Part shown: in pieces, positions 16,541-28,375 of the stretch
Layout: each line of letters begins with the position of its first letter
How positions within the stretch are numbered: the first letter of the stretch is position 1
Source of the DNA: an uncultured Clostridia bacterium
Lineage (GTDB): Bacteria; Bacillota; Clostridia; Christensenellales; UBA1242
Direction of reading: 5' to 3'
NCBI GenBank assembly: GCA_934748015.1
Contig: CAKVHF010000003.1
Coordinates: 1 to 64,000, forward strand
DNA length: 64,000 bases
Position numbers and translations under genes: made by a program
The notes under the pieces: generated by a model
The model's database searches: none
Told to the model about the DNA's origin: nothing
What the model saw: the letters and a program-made list of their open reading frames with translations, nothing else

Positions 16541-19500
16541 ATGACAAAGGCAAATTTTACTAACAAGAACTTTACAAAAAAACTTATAACTATCTTAACA
16601 AGTGTCGTATGTGCAATTGTTCTGTCTTTCACATGTTTTAGTGGCAAGACATTTGCAGAGAACGAACTGCCGGTTGACTTTATTATAGGCACGACCAACT
16701 TAAGACAAGCCAGTTCATTTAACAACGACAATGTTACTGAGATATTTACGCCATCTGCTGACGGAAAATACATATTATGGCAAGTGGACGGCAAATTCTA
16801 TAATATCGAAGAAAGTTTCCCTAATACAGTAACTGCACCTTATCCAATAATCAATTCTGTTACATATAATGGTGTTACGGTCGATAAAGCGAATATCGCA
16901 ACTATTAACGATTATTATATTAATGATAATGGCAGTATCAAGTTGACCACTACAACGAAACCTAAAAAGTATTATAGATATATCGATTCCACTCATCAAA
17001 CCCTTGACCCAATGGGAAACTTCCTATCGGATGGTACAACCACATATCAACTAGATGCATCAGACGTAGATGTAGAAATGCCTAACAACTACAATGTAAG
17101 AATTGCCAATTTCAAGACTACCAACGGAAGCAAAAACATATATATGTCTTATGAATTAGCAAAAGACACATATGTGTATGACAACGAAAACAATATAGTA
17201 TATACCGATGCTAGCAAGACCGTCCAAGTGTCAGACAACGTCACCTTCTCCCGTTCTTATAACTATGGCTTTAAATACAATAATTTCTCGAAAGGCTTTG
17301 TTCAAGTAGACAATATTGAAAAAGAAATACAAGGCATAACCATAGGCGATAATGGAGAAATCAAAACCCCATTTGACACAAAATCTATTAATCAAAACAT
17401 ACTTGTACCTTCTCTTACTGATGGCGATATAATCTACACAGGTGGCACCTGGAAACAAATAGAATATTGCAATGCCGATGGAACAATATCCAATCCTCAA
17501 CCAGAAACCAAATATGTTATCATTCACAGAGACAAAAATAATAACATAAGTTGGGCAGAATTAAACACTAATAATTATTATCATCTTGAAAACAATAAAG
17601 TTGTGGCATATACATCACCCGACAACCAAAACTCTTTGCCAATATTGTATGGTTACAAATTAAGCAGTGGTGTATACTATAAGGACAATGAGGATTATAT
17701 TGCACTTAAAGATGTCGCCATCATTCTTGACTCTAACAGCAATGTAATTTGTAAATCAACAGGAATGGAAGACAAACCACTTAATGTTACAGTGGATAAT
17801 CTTGGCACAGTACTATATACTTCTACCTACTACTACAACATTTACAAAGCAATATATCATAATGATACAATAATAGGATACGATCTATATAACCAAGAAA
17901 TCAAAGTTCAATCCAACTATCGCGAATCTGGATATGAGGCGTTCCTAAACACATATTATTCGGACGACAACTTAGAGATGTTGTATTATTATAATCCAGA
18001 CTCAAAGAATGCAGATAAGTTCGATAATCTATTTGACACAATATTAGTTAACAACACCTCAGGTGGATCGGTTAACTCTACCAGCAAGCAAGTTATACTA
18101 AATAACTACACTAACCAAAAAGATTTGTATAAAAATACAGATGAACAAATATCAAGACATATTAACAACCTATATGTAAGTTTTGGCGATACATACAATG
18201 AAAAGTTTAATAATCAAAATGTAATATTGAGTTCACTATCGGTTGAAATCAAATTGTATAACAGTTATTATAATGGAATTAAGATTAATGCAAATAGTGT
18301 TGTCGACCAAGAAAATAGCACATTTGAAGGCGGAGACCAAGTAAGCAACAAGTTCTGGTTCCAATACATGGATCTAAGCAACTTAACATACTCGGACGAA
18401 AACAAAATTGTAGAATTTAGTGCCGGTCGATATGTATTTAACTTCTTGTACACTACATACAACATTGCAGAGAAGAAGTTTAGTTCTCAACAAAACTATA
18501 GTTACACAATTGACATTGATGAGGTTTCTAACAAGACTATCTACCCTGTTATCTTTACTGATGATTCGGTAGAAGTAAAGGAAGCATCTAACCCTAACTA
18601 TTATTATAACTTCCAGACAACCAACTATCCAGCGCTGATATACGATGCTAGCGAATTTAATGTAGCATATACATATAAGTACAATCAATATACCCTAGAT
18701 TATAGCAATGCAATTAGGACATATTCTCGTTCTATCAACAATGCCAACACTACCGATTTCTACTACAACAATATTAGAAGCAATTACACACAAAAAGTTA
18801 AGACTGTAAATGAATATAGCCTACTTAACACAACTAGAGCGGGATATATCAACAACGAATATTCTAGCATAATATCAAAGCAAACAAGAATATCTGCAAA
18901 AGCGACTATTGTTAACGAATTGTCTGACAAAGTAAAAATTGCATTTAATAACAAAGAATATAGCAAAATTGCAGTAATAGAATATCTGTACGAAAGCAAA
19001 ACTACCAATATATATAACGACACATGGAATAACAATGGTGCTAACTTTGAGAAGAAGATAGTTGTAGTTATTGGATATTATGAAACAGCAACAGCAAAGC
19101 AATATCACCTGTACCCTTACATAACTAATGATAAGACTGCTAGTGAGGAGGCTTGGATCACATACACTTGTGACGAAGGCCAAACAGAATATGTTATCAA
19201 TGTTGTAGCACCTAACAACTTCCAGTCTTACTCATATCTTGCTAGATACTACTGCAACGATAATATTAATTTTAACAATGCAACTGCACCAACTACAAAT
19301 CTTAATTTTGCAAACAACAAATATATAGCATTTGATAATGACTTTGGTGCAATCAAGTTTGATAATCTATTTACTCAAGAACTGGTTGACTTTGATTATC
19401 TTGTTATTAACAATTTCGAAGATCTAGGCAAATACACATTTAAGATCAATTATGTTACAGCGATAAGAGAAGAGTTGTCTAACAACACAGCAACAGGCAT

Positions 19501-22500
19501 ATCCACTTCCAACAATCAAAAGATCGATCACAACATAATTTCATTTAATAGAGTGAATATAGAGAATATTGTTGTTGATAGACTGCTTGATGCAAAAGCT
19601 GGCGGTGTAGAATTTATAAGAAACGCATACGACCTTGACCTATTTGGTTTCAAATCATATTTCAACCGATACAACATCGCCAATGGTGAAGCAGTTAAGT
19701 CGGAATTGAAAGAAGTTGATAGCAACATCTATAGTGATATTACTCCTTATCTGTATTCCGATAACAAAATAAAAGATATATTAAATGATCTAAAAAATAA
19801 AACTCCGCAAAAATCTACTAGTGACTTAAGAGGATCTACATTAGCGAATATTGATATTGATAACAAATATCAATCTATAATAAAAGTTCCTAATACTAAC
19901 CAAGTACCAATATATTTTGATTATCTAAGTGAGTTCTTGTATTCTGACAAGCGTATTAGTGAAAGTCTGGTATATAGATATCCTAACTTCACATATACTG
20001 ACGAAAAATACTGCATTGTTAAAAATTACAACAATTACCAAATCAACTATTTTGACAAAAACTCAAGACCGGAAGATGACGGATATTATGAAGTAATTAT
20101 TAGATACAAATACAATGACACCAATCATACACAGGTATTTGCATTTGTTATTGATAACTCTTCTCCAGAAGTAACCTTTGAGACACTGAAGGAGACTATT
20201 GAGAGTAAGACATCCAAATATTCCTCTTGGAAAAAGATGATCAATAATAATTATACCAATTCTCCTGTTAGATCTACTTGGAGAACAGCAACATACTTCC
20301 AGTACGAGATAACCCCTACTCTAACAAAATCTAATTATACTGGCATAACAAGTGCATTTGGTTCTAGTGAAGGATCAGTCAATTACACCTTGACCAACGG
20401 AACTGAATCGGTATATAACATTGTGCTTAATTGTTCTGGCAAATCTATTAGTGTTAAACTGAGTGGAAATCAATTGTATGGACTATCCACTGCTGGCGAT
20501 CTTGTAACCGCAAAATTGAATAACAAAGAACCCGTAGATTATCCAATTACTACATACAATGCAAACCTAAAGAAAGTTCCTATGTTTAAGATTGCAACAT
20601 ATAATGCCGACGGAACACCTACTAACACATATTTAGCAAATAGCCAGAATGTTGTTAACCTGCTACCTTCAGATATGTATGATCAAAATCTTATTAATAA
20701 AATTTCTACAACCATAACAGGTGGCAAATACATTGCATTTGAACTTCTTGGATATCAATGGGAGTTCATAACTTACCCAACAAGCACATACATTAACGAA
20801 ACTGGTACAGGATCATTTGCTACAGGTACTCTATGGGGAAGTGGTGACTATTACTTGAAACTTACCTATGGTAGCAGTGCTAGTTCTAACTTAGTATCTA
20901 AATTTGTAATAGATACAATTAGCATATCTAGCATTACTAGCAAGAGAGTAAATATTGCCAGTGACTACAACAAGATATCAACTGAATTTAGCAGTCTAAG
21001 CAATAATATTATTAACGAACCATTTACTCTAACCTATTCTAAGAAAACTAGTGGTGCTCAGATTACAACATATTATTACGCAATACCACTTAGTGCTATG
21101 GACGATCCAACATCATTTGCGATTGGTCTAGCAGAAAACAATAAGCTAGGTGTAACAACTGACACATGGCTGACAACCAAAACTGGTGATGAAATTTTGC
21201 GAAAGCGTTATGTGTATGATTATAGTTATAAAGAATTGGGTGATGTTGTCCCTTCGTCCAACGTATTGCAGACATCAGGCAGTGCTCTATATGTATTTGA
21301 GTTAGAAGACAGTGCTGGGAACAAATCTAACTATTATGTAATCTACGATACAACCACTCCTAAGTACTCGCTTGATCTAAGTGAGGAAGATAGAAATTCT
21401 ACTCAATATGAGTTGTACAAGATCATAACCGAGACAACAACTGTATCTTGGGGTAACTATAAGGCGATTGAGGTTTTTGATAACCGTGACAATATATATG
21501 ACGATCTAGATATATCATATATTCTAAACGATAATACATCCTATGTTAACTATCAACCTACCCCTATCGAATCCGCTCTAAGGTATCTATATGGCAATTC
21601 TGACAAGTTCAAGAAATCTCTATTTAGAACATTCTGGATGATTAAAGACAAAGACGCCAACGATGATGGATATCAATGGACAGAAATCAATCTAAATGGC
21701 TTGAGCGAACAAGCCAAAATAGAAGAGTTGATGCAACAGAATAAAGTTGTTAAGTATAACAGTTCTGGTCAAATTGCTAAAAAGTATTATATCTTGATAC
21801 CTCTAAGCAATACTACTTTTGATTATTACAGCACTAGTGGAAACGACAATTCTAACAAGTCGTATTCTTATGATATGAGCAATCCATTGTCTAAGAACTC
21901 TACAATAGTATCGCCTTCTGCCAAAGATCTATCAACCGCAACAGGATACTCGATCGAGACAATTAGATCGGCAGTAATGGGAACATATGGTTTCTATGGA
22001 CAAAACAAATATTTCTATTATGTATATGATATTCTTGGCAACTTTAGTGGTGGCACTTTCTGGATGAACAACGACCTAACCCAGGCTTTTGCATTTATTC
22101 TTAACACCAACTCTAACGAAACCTTGAGTGCAACAAGCAGTGTAAATGTTAAGGATGCGACACCTTACTCTGTATATGCTGCTAGCCAATTGTATTTTAG
22201 TTATCGTGATAGTACAGAAAGCAACTCAATACCTTCAGCTGATTTTGCTTACAAGTATTATCCATTTGAGTTAGGATCTAGCAATTTCTACAAAGACTAC
22301 TCAATAACAAGCATTGCACCACAGACAATTGGCAGTGTAAAAAAGTATATTGTAACATTTAGCAAAATCAACAACCCTAGTGAACAATTTACTTATGAGA
22401 TCAATGCAACAGATACTCACAACTATAACCAAGATGGCGATAGAGTTGATGAGAAATTGAGTTCTTATCCATTTAGTCTAAGATACGAATCTGGCAACAC

Positions 22501-25500
22501 AAGTGATAATGGCTGGGTGTCTCTAACTGGTGAGAACACTTACGTCAATGCTGTTGAGAAAGATCGTAAGTATACTGGACTTATCAACCTAGCAACTGAC
22601 ACTTCGACCGAATACAAGCCTGATTGCACTTACACTGCCCCTGGTCTATATGTATTCCGAAGAGTATATACTGACTTTGTGGACAAAGATGTATACAATA
22701 GCAGTAAGATCGCACTAGTAGACAGAAATGCATTTAGCAATGCACAAAATAATGATACTAAGCTGGGCAACGATCAAGTTATACAATACTATGTATACTA
22801 CATAGATAGATACTCTATCATTGATGTAACTAGTTACATCGGTACAGATATATCTTTGGCATATGGTGAATATATCAATACTGCCACACAATCTGCAGAT
22901 GCAGACAACAATATTTCGGTTGTATACAATGACAAATATGCAACTATCAAAGACTATTCTGAGATAAAATTTGACTCAAACGAAAAACAGAGCAACAGTA
23001 ATAATTATGCAAGTAGACATATTGTTGCAAATAATATAACTAACTACAAGCCATATACTCAATTCAATATCCCTATTGACAAATATAATCAAATGAGTGT
23101 TGCATTGGCACAGTTGGGCAAATACAACAATGCAATAGACTTCAGTGATGCATACAAAACATACAACAATATTAGTGATGTTTCCGGAATAACTGAAGCA
23201 CAATACAAGGAATTCTATAACGAATTTGTTGCAAAATATCTATTTGATGACTATGCTGGGCTATTTAAGAACGGAACTTATTATAACAGCAAATTTATGT
23301 TAGATGTCCAATTGAAAAACGGAAGTGATACAGTATTAAGAAATAACAATATTGCTACTGGAAAGAATGGACTATTGAATATATACAACAGAACAACCAA
23401 CAGCGAATCTATTACTGATGCAAGTAGTAAGACAAGCCGATTGAATCTTATCAACTACAAGCGGAACGATATAACTTCTATCATCTTGAATAATACCAAC
23501 ATACAGAGTTATGTTTTATACATTCAAGATAGATCACAAACTAACAAATTAATCAGTGATTCTAACACCTCTCAATCATTTGACGGTAACGAGTTGAACT
23601 TTACGTTAACACTGAATACCGACAACCCTACTGGTTCATTATTGACCAAGAATTCTGTTACAAGCACCAACAATTACAACACCAACAATATGGAAGACTA
23701 TAAGTTAGCACTGTTTGGAAAGAATGGCGACTTATCCACAGGAGACATCAATAAATTAGACAAGTTATCAAGCACTCTTGATCCTAATGATCCAAATGTT
23801 AGCATCATGAAATATTATGATAGCAACAAGGAAGTTTTGTTATTCTTAATAGATAATTCAACTGTAGTAGGAACTAAAGCTTCTACCAACCCATATCAGA
23901 TCAATATTGTTAAAGATGCTGAAACAGTTGGGCAACAAAGCACTACAATATTTAGCACACAACTAACCTTCTCATTTGATAACAACGGCAATAAGATTGC
24001 CAATTATCAATACTTGACATGTGCTAACTCTGTGGATCAGATGAAGACTGCATTTATTGAAAATTCGTATTATGATGAAGCAGGCAATTATGTTGCACCT
24101 ACAATGTGGGCAATAGTGGTATTTGATAACGATGCTAAGAATGAATCGTATCACAACCTGTTATCCAATGCTAAAGACAATGCAACATATTCGGTCAACA
24201 TAAGCCACTACGGAACAGGTAAAGATTATACTGGCAGTGCAATCTCTACTCTACAGAACAATCAGAGGTTTAACACAAGACTACAGATCACTCAAGATCA
24301 CGAAAAGCCATTGTATAACATTATCAATTTGATGGAAAGAGATACATTTGTTAAGAAAGGCAACAGAGTACCAACTTACAACAATATTGCTTACACCAAT
24401 ATAGAAACATATTATAAGCAATTGCTAACATATCGTACTACTGGACAGTTGACAGATCTGCAGATACAGAAATGTTTGAAAGATGTATACAACTACTATA
24501 TAACATTCTACAGAAACATCAATTATCTGAGTCAAGAAGACAGTTACTTGCAACAAGTGGAAGATCAATTTGGTGAAACAGAATACTTCTGGAACAATTA
24601 TTACTTTGTAATAGATGACCAATTTACATTTGCTAAGTGCTTAAGTGATGAAAGTGGTATAGGTCTAGATACTGCACAGAACATATTTGTAAGAAAAATA
24701 CCAGATATAACTAGTTATTATTACTCTCTAACAGTAGATGACTTTACTAATTCAACTGGTATGAATAACCATAATATATTCCAAGACAGCAATGCCCTGA
24801 CCTATCCAACAAGCAGTAATGCATTTGAGGCAGACACATACTACAAGAAAGAAACGAATGACGATAAAGCTATTACAGTTAACCAACTATATTTTGAAAC
24901 TAACAATTATTACGAAATAATTGAGAGAGATAGCGCGGGAAACTATCGTGTATACTTAGTGAAATATGTTGACAATGGAAATAAATACAACATAAAATAT
25001 ACCGATCCAAGTGATAACAAAAAAGAAGCATCTCTTGACGAGAGCAAACCTGTATACGCAACAGATTCTAACAACTACAATCCTATTATTGGTAAGACTA
25101 TTAACTTTACAACAACTACAACTCGTTTCTCGGAACAAGATATTGTTAAGATCGAACTTACATATGCATTTAAGACCGCTAACAATAACAACACCTACAC
25201 TAGTTATACCAATACTGGCAAACCAATCATTATCTCTAGTACATTTATGGATCGAAAGGTTCATGTATACTATGATACAACGGTAAGCAACCCTATCACA
25301 TTTGCGGATTCTACAATAATATCCGATACAACTCAGGCAATTGACAAAGATCAAATATTAAATACTGCACTAAACAAGTTAAATACAATTATTTCGACTA
25401 TATCAGAAATGTATAAAGATACTGCGCTTGACTTTGCATTTAATATAGTGATCTACAATCGTTGCTCTAGTATCAATCAATACAAAGTAGATTATCTGAC

Positions 25501-28306
25501 ACAGGGACAAGAGTTGCAATTGGAAGTTAGAACAACATCGGATGGTGTATATATAACAATCCCTAATGATGAAGTAACTAGATGTACTAAGATATTTAGC
25601 CTTGAAGCATATCAATATACTGCGACAGGTATTAGTGCTACCCCAATGGATAGAGACAGCAATGGTAACTCGATGCCTAATAGCAACAACAAGACATCTC
25701 TAGGTGGCAAAACATACTTCTTCAGATACTACAAGATAGGCACTAATGATGGTGCTTACAAGATAATAACGAAAGATAACTTCGGCAGAACTTCAATACA
25801 CTACTATTCTAGACCAGATAGCGTCAAGTATAATATTGAAGTCAAGAACAGCCAAACCTATCTAGGCGAGACTTACACTGCATCAGATATTAATATTCAA
25901 TATAATAGTCAGTTATACAATGTATTTATTTACGAAGAAGCTAGTACAAGTGATGAAAACAATACTTACAACATTGTTACTAAGTTTGATGAGAATAAAA
26001 AATACCCTATTGCTGAAAGCAACAAAAACCCAATACACTACGATAATAATGTATGGACTAGGTACTCTATAGCCAATACCTCACAGGTATTATATACAGT
26101 AACTAGAACAATCTCTGGGCCTACAATTAGATTGACAATACATCAAAACATTGATGTTGAAACGAAATTTATCATACTGCTTGTTGAAAGACCTAATGAA
26201 TATAATGATTCAACCAAGGATGTATATGACAATGGATTGTATAAAGGTTATTATCAATTTATTAACAATTATGCGAACAAGGACTCTAGCAACTGCTTGT
26301 ATGATGACAATAGCAAAATTACTATGTACACCAAGATCCCAGCTATACAATTACTGAACTTGAGCGGTAAAACAATAACCGACAGCAAGAGACAAACAAC
26401 TGGATTAGTATTTATAGAGAATTTGCGTTATACTAAGACAACTGAAGATGTCAAATTCCCAACCAAACTAAACATTTTGCGTAACAATATCAACTACTCT
26501 ACTGACAACAACCTATTGACAGACGGTAAATATATTATTACTTTACAAAATGATCTAAATTATAGCCAAAGAATTGAATTTGAGATCAATACAAACAACT
26601 CTACTTCCGATTATTCTTTGTATACTAAGAAAGGTATTAATGATTCAGATCCAAACAACCTTGTTAGATCGGATTATGTAACTAAGATATATTACAAATC
26701 GAATAATAATGTCGATGATAGTTCTGATGTGCGATTTGCTGAAGACAAAGCCAACAATTACACCAAGAGTGCAAGATTGTATCATTATTATACAACTAAC
26801 AATTACTTTGCTGGATATAAGAAAGATATCAACGGAAATATCATAACAGATACATCCAAAAATTATATATATATTGTTGTAAATAGTAACAACTTATTGG
26901 AATGCAAAATCCTTAATTACACAGCTAATGATCAAGATAACGGAACATATAGTCTATATCTTGTTCAAGATTCCAAAGGCAATGTAATCGAGTACTTCAT
27001 AATACACTTTATTGCTGAAAACACTAGCATTGAATTCTCTGGAATGACAATCGCTACAAGTAAGACATACACTGCACCTAACATCACATCTAGCACAATA
27101 TCTAGAGATGATAGTAAGTTATATCTGGTTATGAAGAACATTAGCAACATGAATTCTGGAAACGGAAACACAACTAAAGAGTATATGCGTGGCAATACCC
27201 TAACAATTACTTATTACTATAACAATAATGAAATAGAGAGTCGTAGAGTAGACAAACTAGCAACATTTAAACAAGGTGGCGAAGTGTACTATTATTACGA
27301 GATATCTGAGACTGGTGTACATCGTATAGAGATTACCGATCTAGCTGGAAACAAATCAGTATTCAATGGACAAAAGTACTTGAATATCTACTTAGTCAAT
27401 AGCATCCTGTATAGCATCAACAACAATTACTCGATCCCTAACTACATCACTAACGATGCTGTTACATTGAGATTGATTGAAACAGTTGAAAGAGTAGAAC
27501 TATACAAGATCAATAGTCAAGAAATAAATATAACACGCAATGGTCTAGCATATTCGATCAATCAGTCTAGCACTAACGAATATAACTTTACCGAAGCAGG
27601 AACTTATGTTATTAATGTTTCTGCAACCAATGAACGTAACCTAACCAATCCAACTGTAACTCACACAATTGAGTTTACTATAGTTAACTACAATGTGGCA
27701 TACAATTCTTACACAATATCTTCGGCAAAAGGATTTACGATATCTAAGGTAACCAAAATGTTGGAAAACACCGAAAATGCAAGAAGGAATGAGTTGCCAG
27801 AATTGGCTAACAAAAATTCGCTACTAATTAGTTGTGATACAACTGGATCTGGTTATTACGAAATCACATTATCCAAATATCTAGAAAGCAAAAAATCTAA
27901 TGTAGAGTACTCCTTCAGAGTATGGTTGAATGATAGAACAGATTCTACAATTATCATTCCTTCCATTCCTTTTGGAACAGAAACTACTAACACCATCACC
28001 ATTAGATATAACCCTGCTAACATATTTAACAATGTTGGTGACTCTTACATAACAATCAACGACACAATAATTGAGACAATTAATGGCGATAGCGTATCGG
28101 AGACTAAATCCTATGACATCACTAACAAAGGCGTATATTGGATCAAGATTGTTTCTGCCAATGGACAGATACTGGCTAGTTACAAACTAACTAAGAATGA
28201 TCCACTTAATACAACTGCTAAAATAATTATTATTGTAGCCGTTGCATTTACTGTAACATTGGTCGTAATATTCATTATCTTAAGACGTAAGACAAAGTTT
28301 AGATAA
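16541..28306 (+). CDS. giant secreted, C-terminally membrane-anchored surface protein
   Basis: 3,921 residues from the ATG at 16541, which follows GGGAGAAAAATC; an earlier in-frame ATG at 16451 lacks a ribosome site. A Sec signal peptide (basic start, hydrophobic core about 15-31, likely cleavage after K-T-F-A near residue 38) starts the protein. A single membrane helix followed by RRKTKFR ends it. No LPxTG sortase signal is present. The body is extremely rich in Asn, Tyr, Ser and Thr and poor in Cys. It contains scattered D-x-[AS]-G-N-like motifs of bacterial Ig-like beta-domains: DSAGNKSNYY (~1590), DSAGNYRVY (~2797), DNFGRTS (~3079), DSKGNVIEY (~3476), DLAGNKSVF (~3600). The protein is probably a fibrous adhesin or envelope scaffold. 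I do not recognise a named family. It forms its own transcription unit. Confidence 0.85.
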   Translation: MTKANFTNKNFTKKLITILTSVVCAIVLSFTCFSGKTFAENELPVDFIIGTTNLRQASSFNNDNVTEIFTPSADGKYILWQVDGKFYNIEESFPNTVTAPYPIINSVTYNGVTVDKANIATINDYYINDNGSIKLTTTTKPKKYYRYIDSTHQTLDPMGNFLSDGTTTYQLDASDVDVEMPNNYNVRIANFKTTNGSKNIYMSYELAKDTYVYDNENNIVYTDASKTVQVSDNVTFSRSYNYGFKYNNFSKGFVQVDNIEKEIQGITIGDNGEIKTPFDTKSINQNILVPSLTDGDIIYTGGTWKQIEYCNADGTISNPQPETKYVIIHRDKNNNISWAELNTNNYYHLENNKVVAYTSPDNQNSLPILYGYKLSSGVYYKDNEDYIALKDVAIILDSNSNVICKSTGMEDKPLNVTVDNLGTVLYTSTYYYNIYKAIYHNDTIIGYDLYNQEIKVQSNYRESGYEAFLNTYYSDDNLEMLYYYNPDSKNADKFDNLFDTILVNNTSGGSVNSTSKQVILNNYTNQKDLYKNTDEQISRHINNLYVSFGDTYNEKFNNQNVILSSLSVEIKLYNSYYNGIKINANSVVDQENSTFEGGDQVSNKFWFQYMDLSNLTYSDENKIVEFSAGRYVFNFLYTTYNIAEKKFSSQQNYSYTIDIDEVSNKTIYPVIFTDDSVEVKEASNPNYYYNFQTTNYPALIYDASEFNVAYTYKYNQYTLDYSNAIRTYSRSINNANTTDFYYNNIRSNYTQKVKTVNEYSLLNTTRAGYINNEYSSIISKQTRISAKATIVNELSDKVKIAFNNKEYSKIAVIEYLYESKTTNIYNDTWNNNGANFEKKIVVVIGYYETATAKQYHLYPYITNDKTASEEAWITYTCDEGQTEYVINVVAPNNFQSYSYLARYYCNDNINFNNATAPTTNLNFANNKYIAFDNDFGAIKFDNLFTQELVDFDYLVINNFEDLGKYTFKINYVTAIREELSNNTATGISTSNNQKIDHNIISFNRVNIENIVVDRLLDAKAGGVEFIRNAYDLDLFGFKSYFNRYNIANGEAVKSELKEVDSNIYSDITPYLYSDNKIKDILNDLKNKTPQKSTSDLRGSTLANIDIDNKYQSIIKVPNTNQVPIYFDYLSEFLYSDKRISESLVYRYPNFTYTDEKYCIVKNYNNYQINYFDKNSRPEDDGYYEVIIRYKYNDTNHTQVFAFVIDNSSPEVTFETLKETIESKTSKYSSWKKMINNNYTNSPVRSTWRTATYFQYEITPTLTKSNYTGITSAFGSSEGSVNYTLTNGTESVYNIVLNCSGKSISVKLSGNQLYGLSTAGDLVTAKLNNKEPVDYPITTYNANLKKVPMFKIATYNADGTPTNTYLANSQNVVNLLPSDMYDQNLINKISTTITGGKYIAFELLGYQWEFITYPTSTYINETGTGSFATGTLWGSGDYYLKLTYGSSASSNLVSKFVIDTISISSITSKRVNIASDYNKISTEFSSLSNNIINEPFTLTYSKKTSGAQITTYYYAIPLSAMDDPTSFAIGLAENNKLGVTTDTWLTTKTGDEILRKRYVYDYSYKELGDVVPSSNVLQTSGSALYVFELEDSAGNKSNYYVIYDTTTPKYSLDLSEEDRNSTQYELYKIITETTTVSWGNYKAIEVFDNRDNIYDDLDISYILNDNTSYVNYQPTPIESALRYLYGNSDKFKKSLFRTFWMIKDKDANDDGYQWTEINLNGLSEQAKIEELMQQNKVVKYNSSGQIAKKYYILIPLSNTTFDYYSTSGNDNSNKSYSYDMSNPLSKNSTIVSPSAKDLSTATGYSIETIRSAVMGTYGFYGQNKYFYYVYDILGNFSGGTFWMNNDLTQAFAFILNTNSNETLSATSSVNVKDATPYSVYAASQLYFSYRDSTESNSIPSADFAYKYYPFELGSSNFYKDYSITSIAPQTIGSVKKYIVTFSKINNPSEQFTYEINATDTHNYNQDGDRVDEKLSSYPFSLRYESGNTSDNGWVSLTGENTYVNAVEKDRKYTGLINLATDTSTEYKPDCTYTAPGLYVFRRVYTDFVDKDVYNSSKIALVDRNAFSNAQNNDTKLGNDQVIQYYVYYIDRYSIIDVTSYIGTDISLAYGEYINTATQSADADNNISVVYNDKYATIKDYSEIKFDSNEKQSNSNNYASRHIVANNITNYKPYTQFNIPIDKYNQMSVALAQLGKYNNAIDFSDAYKTYNNISDVSGITEAQYKEFYNEFVAKYLFDDYAGLFKNGTYYNSKFMLDVQLKNGSDTVLRNNNIATGKNGLLNIYNRTTNSESITDASSKTSRLNLINYKRNDITSIILNNTNIQSYVLYIQDRSQTNKLISDSNTSQSFDGNELNFTLTLNTDNPTGSLLTKNSVTSTNNYNTNNMEDYKLALFGKNGDLSTGDINKLDKLSSTLDPNDPNVSIMKYYDSNKEVLLFLIDNSTVVGTKASTNPYQINIVKDAETVGQQSTTIFSTQLTFSFDNNGNKIANYQYLTCANSVDQMKTAFIENSYYDEAGNYVAPTMWAIVVFDNDAKNESYHNLLSNAKDNATYSVNISHYGTGKDYTGSAISTLQNNQRFNTRLQITQDHEKPLYNIINLMERDTFVKKGNRVPTYNNIAYTNIETYYKQLLTYRTTGQLTDLQIQKCLKDVYNYYITFYRNINYLSQEDSYLQQVEDQFGETEYFWNNYYFVIDDQFTFAKCLSDESGIGLDTAQNIFVRKIPDITSYYYSLTVDDFTNSTGMNNHNIFQDSNALTYPTSSNAFEADTYYKKETNDDKAITVNQLYFETNNYYEIIERDSAGNYRVYLVKYVDNGNKYNIKYTDPSDNKKEASLDESKPVYATDSNNYNPIIGKTINFTTTTTRFSEQDIVKIELTYAFKTANNNNTYTSYTNTGKPIIISSTFMDRKVHVYYDTTVSNPITFADSTIISDTTQAIDKDQILNTALNKLNTIISTISEMYKDTALDFAFNIVIYNRCSSINQYKVDYLTQGQELQLEVRTTSDGVYITIPNDEVTRCTKIFSLEAYQYTATGISATPMDRDSNGNSMPNSNNKTSLGGKTYFFRYYKIGTNDGAYKIITKDNFGRTSIHYYSRPDSVKYNIEVKNSQTYLGETYTASDINIQYNSQLYNVFIYEEASTSDENNTYNIVTKFDENKKYPIAESNKNPIHYDNNVWTRYSIANTSQVLYTVTRTISGPTIRLTIHQNIDVETKFIILLVERPNEYNDSTKDVYDNGLYKGYYQFINNYANKDSSNCLYDDNSKITMYTKIPAIQLLNLSGKTITDSKRQTTGLVFIENLRYTKTTEDVKFPTKLNILRNNINYSTDNNLLTDGKYIITLQNDLNYSQRIEFEINTNNSTSDYSLYTKKGINDSDPNNLVRSDYVTKIYYKSNNNVDDSSDVRFAEDKANNYTKSARLYHYYTTNNYFAGYKKDINGNIITDTSKNYIYIVVNSNNLLECKILNYTANDQDNGTYSLYLVQDSKGNVIEYFIIHFIAENTSIEFSGMTIATSKTYTAPNITSSTISRDDSKLYLVMKNISNMNSGNGNTTKEYMRGNTLTITYYYNNNEIESRRVDKLATFKQGGEVYYYYEISETGVHRIEITDLAGNKSVFNGQKYLNIYLVNSILYSINNNYSIPNYITNDAVTLRLIETVERVELYKINSQEINITRNGLAYSINQSSTNEYNFTEAGTYVINVSATNERNLTNPTVTHTIEFTIVNYNVAYNSYTISSAKGFTISKVTKMLENTENARRNELPELANKNSLLISCDTTGSGYYEITLSKYLESKKSNVEYSFRVWLNDRTDSTIIIPSIPFGTETTNTITIRYNPANIFNNVGDSYITINDTIIETINGDSVSETKSYDITNKGVYWIKIVSANGQILASYKLTKNDPLNTTAKIIIIVAVAFTVTLVVIFIILRRKTKFR

Positions 28307-28311
28307 AACAC

Positions 28312-28352
28312 AAAAAAGATATGTTAATAATCTCATTTAACATATCTTTTTT
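28312..28352. terminator. bidirectional terminator between two convergent surface-protein genes
   Basis: Perfect 16-bp stem (arms 28312-28327 and 28337-28352) with a 9-nt loop, and T runs on both strands, serving the giant gene and the lipoprotein gene. Confidence 0.85.
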
Positions 28353-28375
28353 ATTGTTTAATAATAGTTTTTTGA

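Noticed and set aside
25011..25286. Small plus-strand frame inside the giant gene
   Set aside because: Lies in another frame of a convincing gene and has a low-complexity Leu/Thr composition.
28180..28306. LPxTG-type sortase signal at the end of the giant protein
   Set aside because: The C-terminus is a membrane helix with a basic tail, but no LPxTG or variant precedes it.
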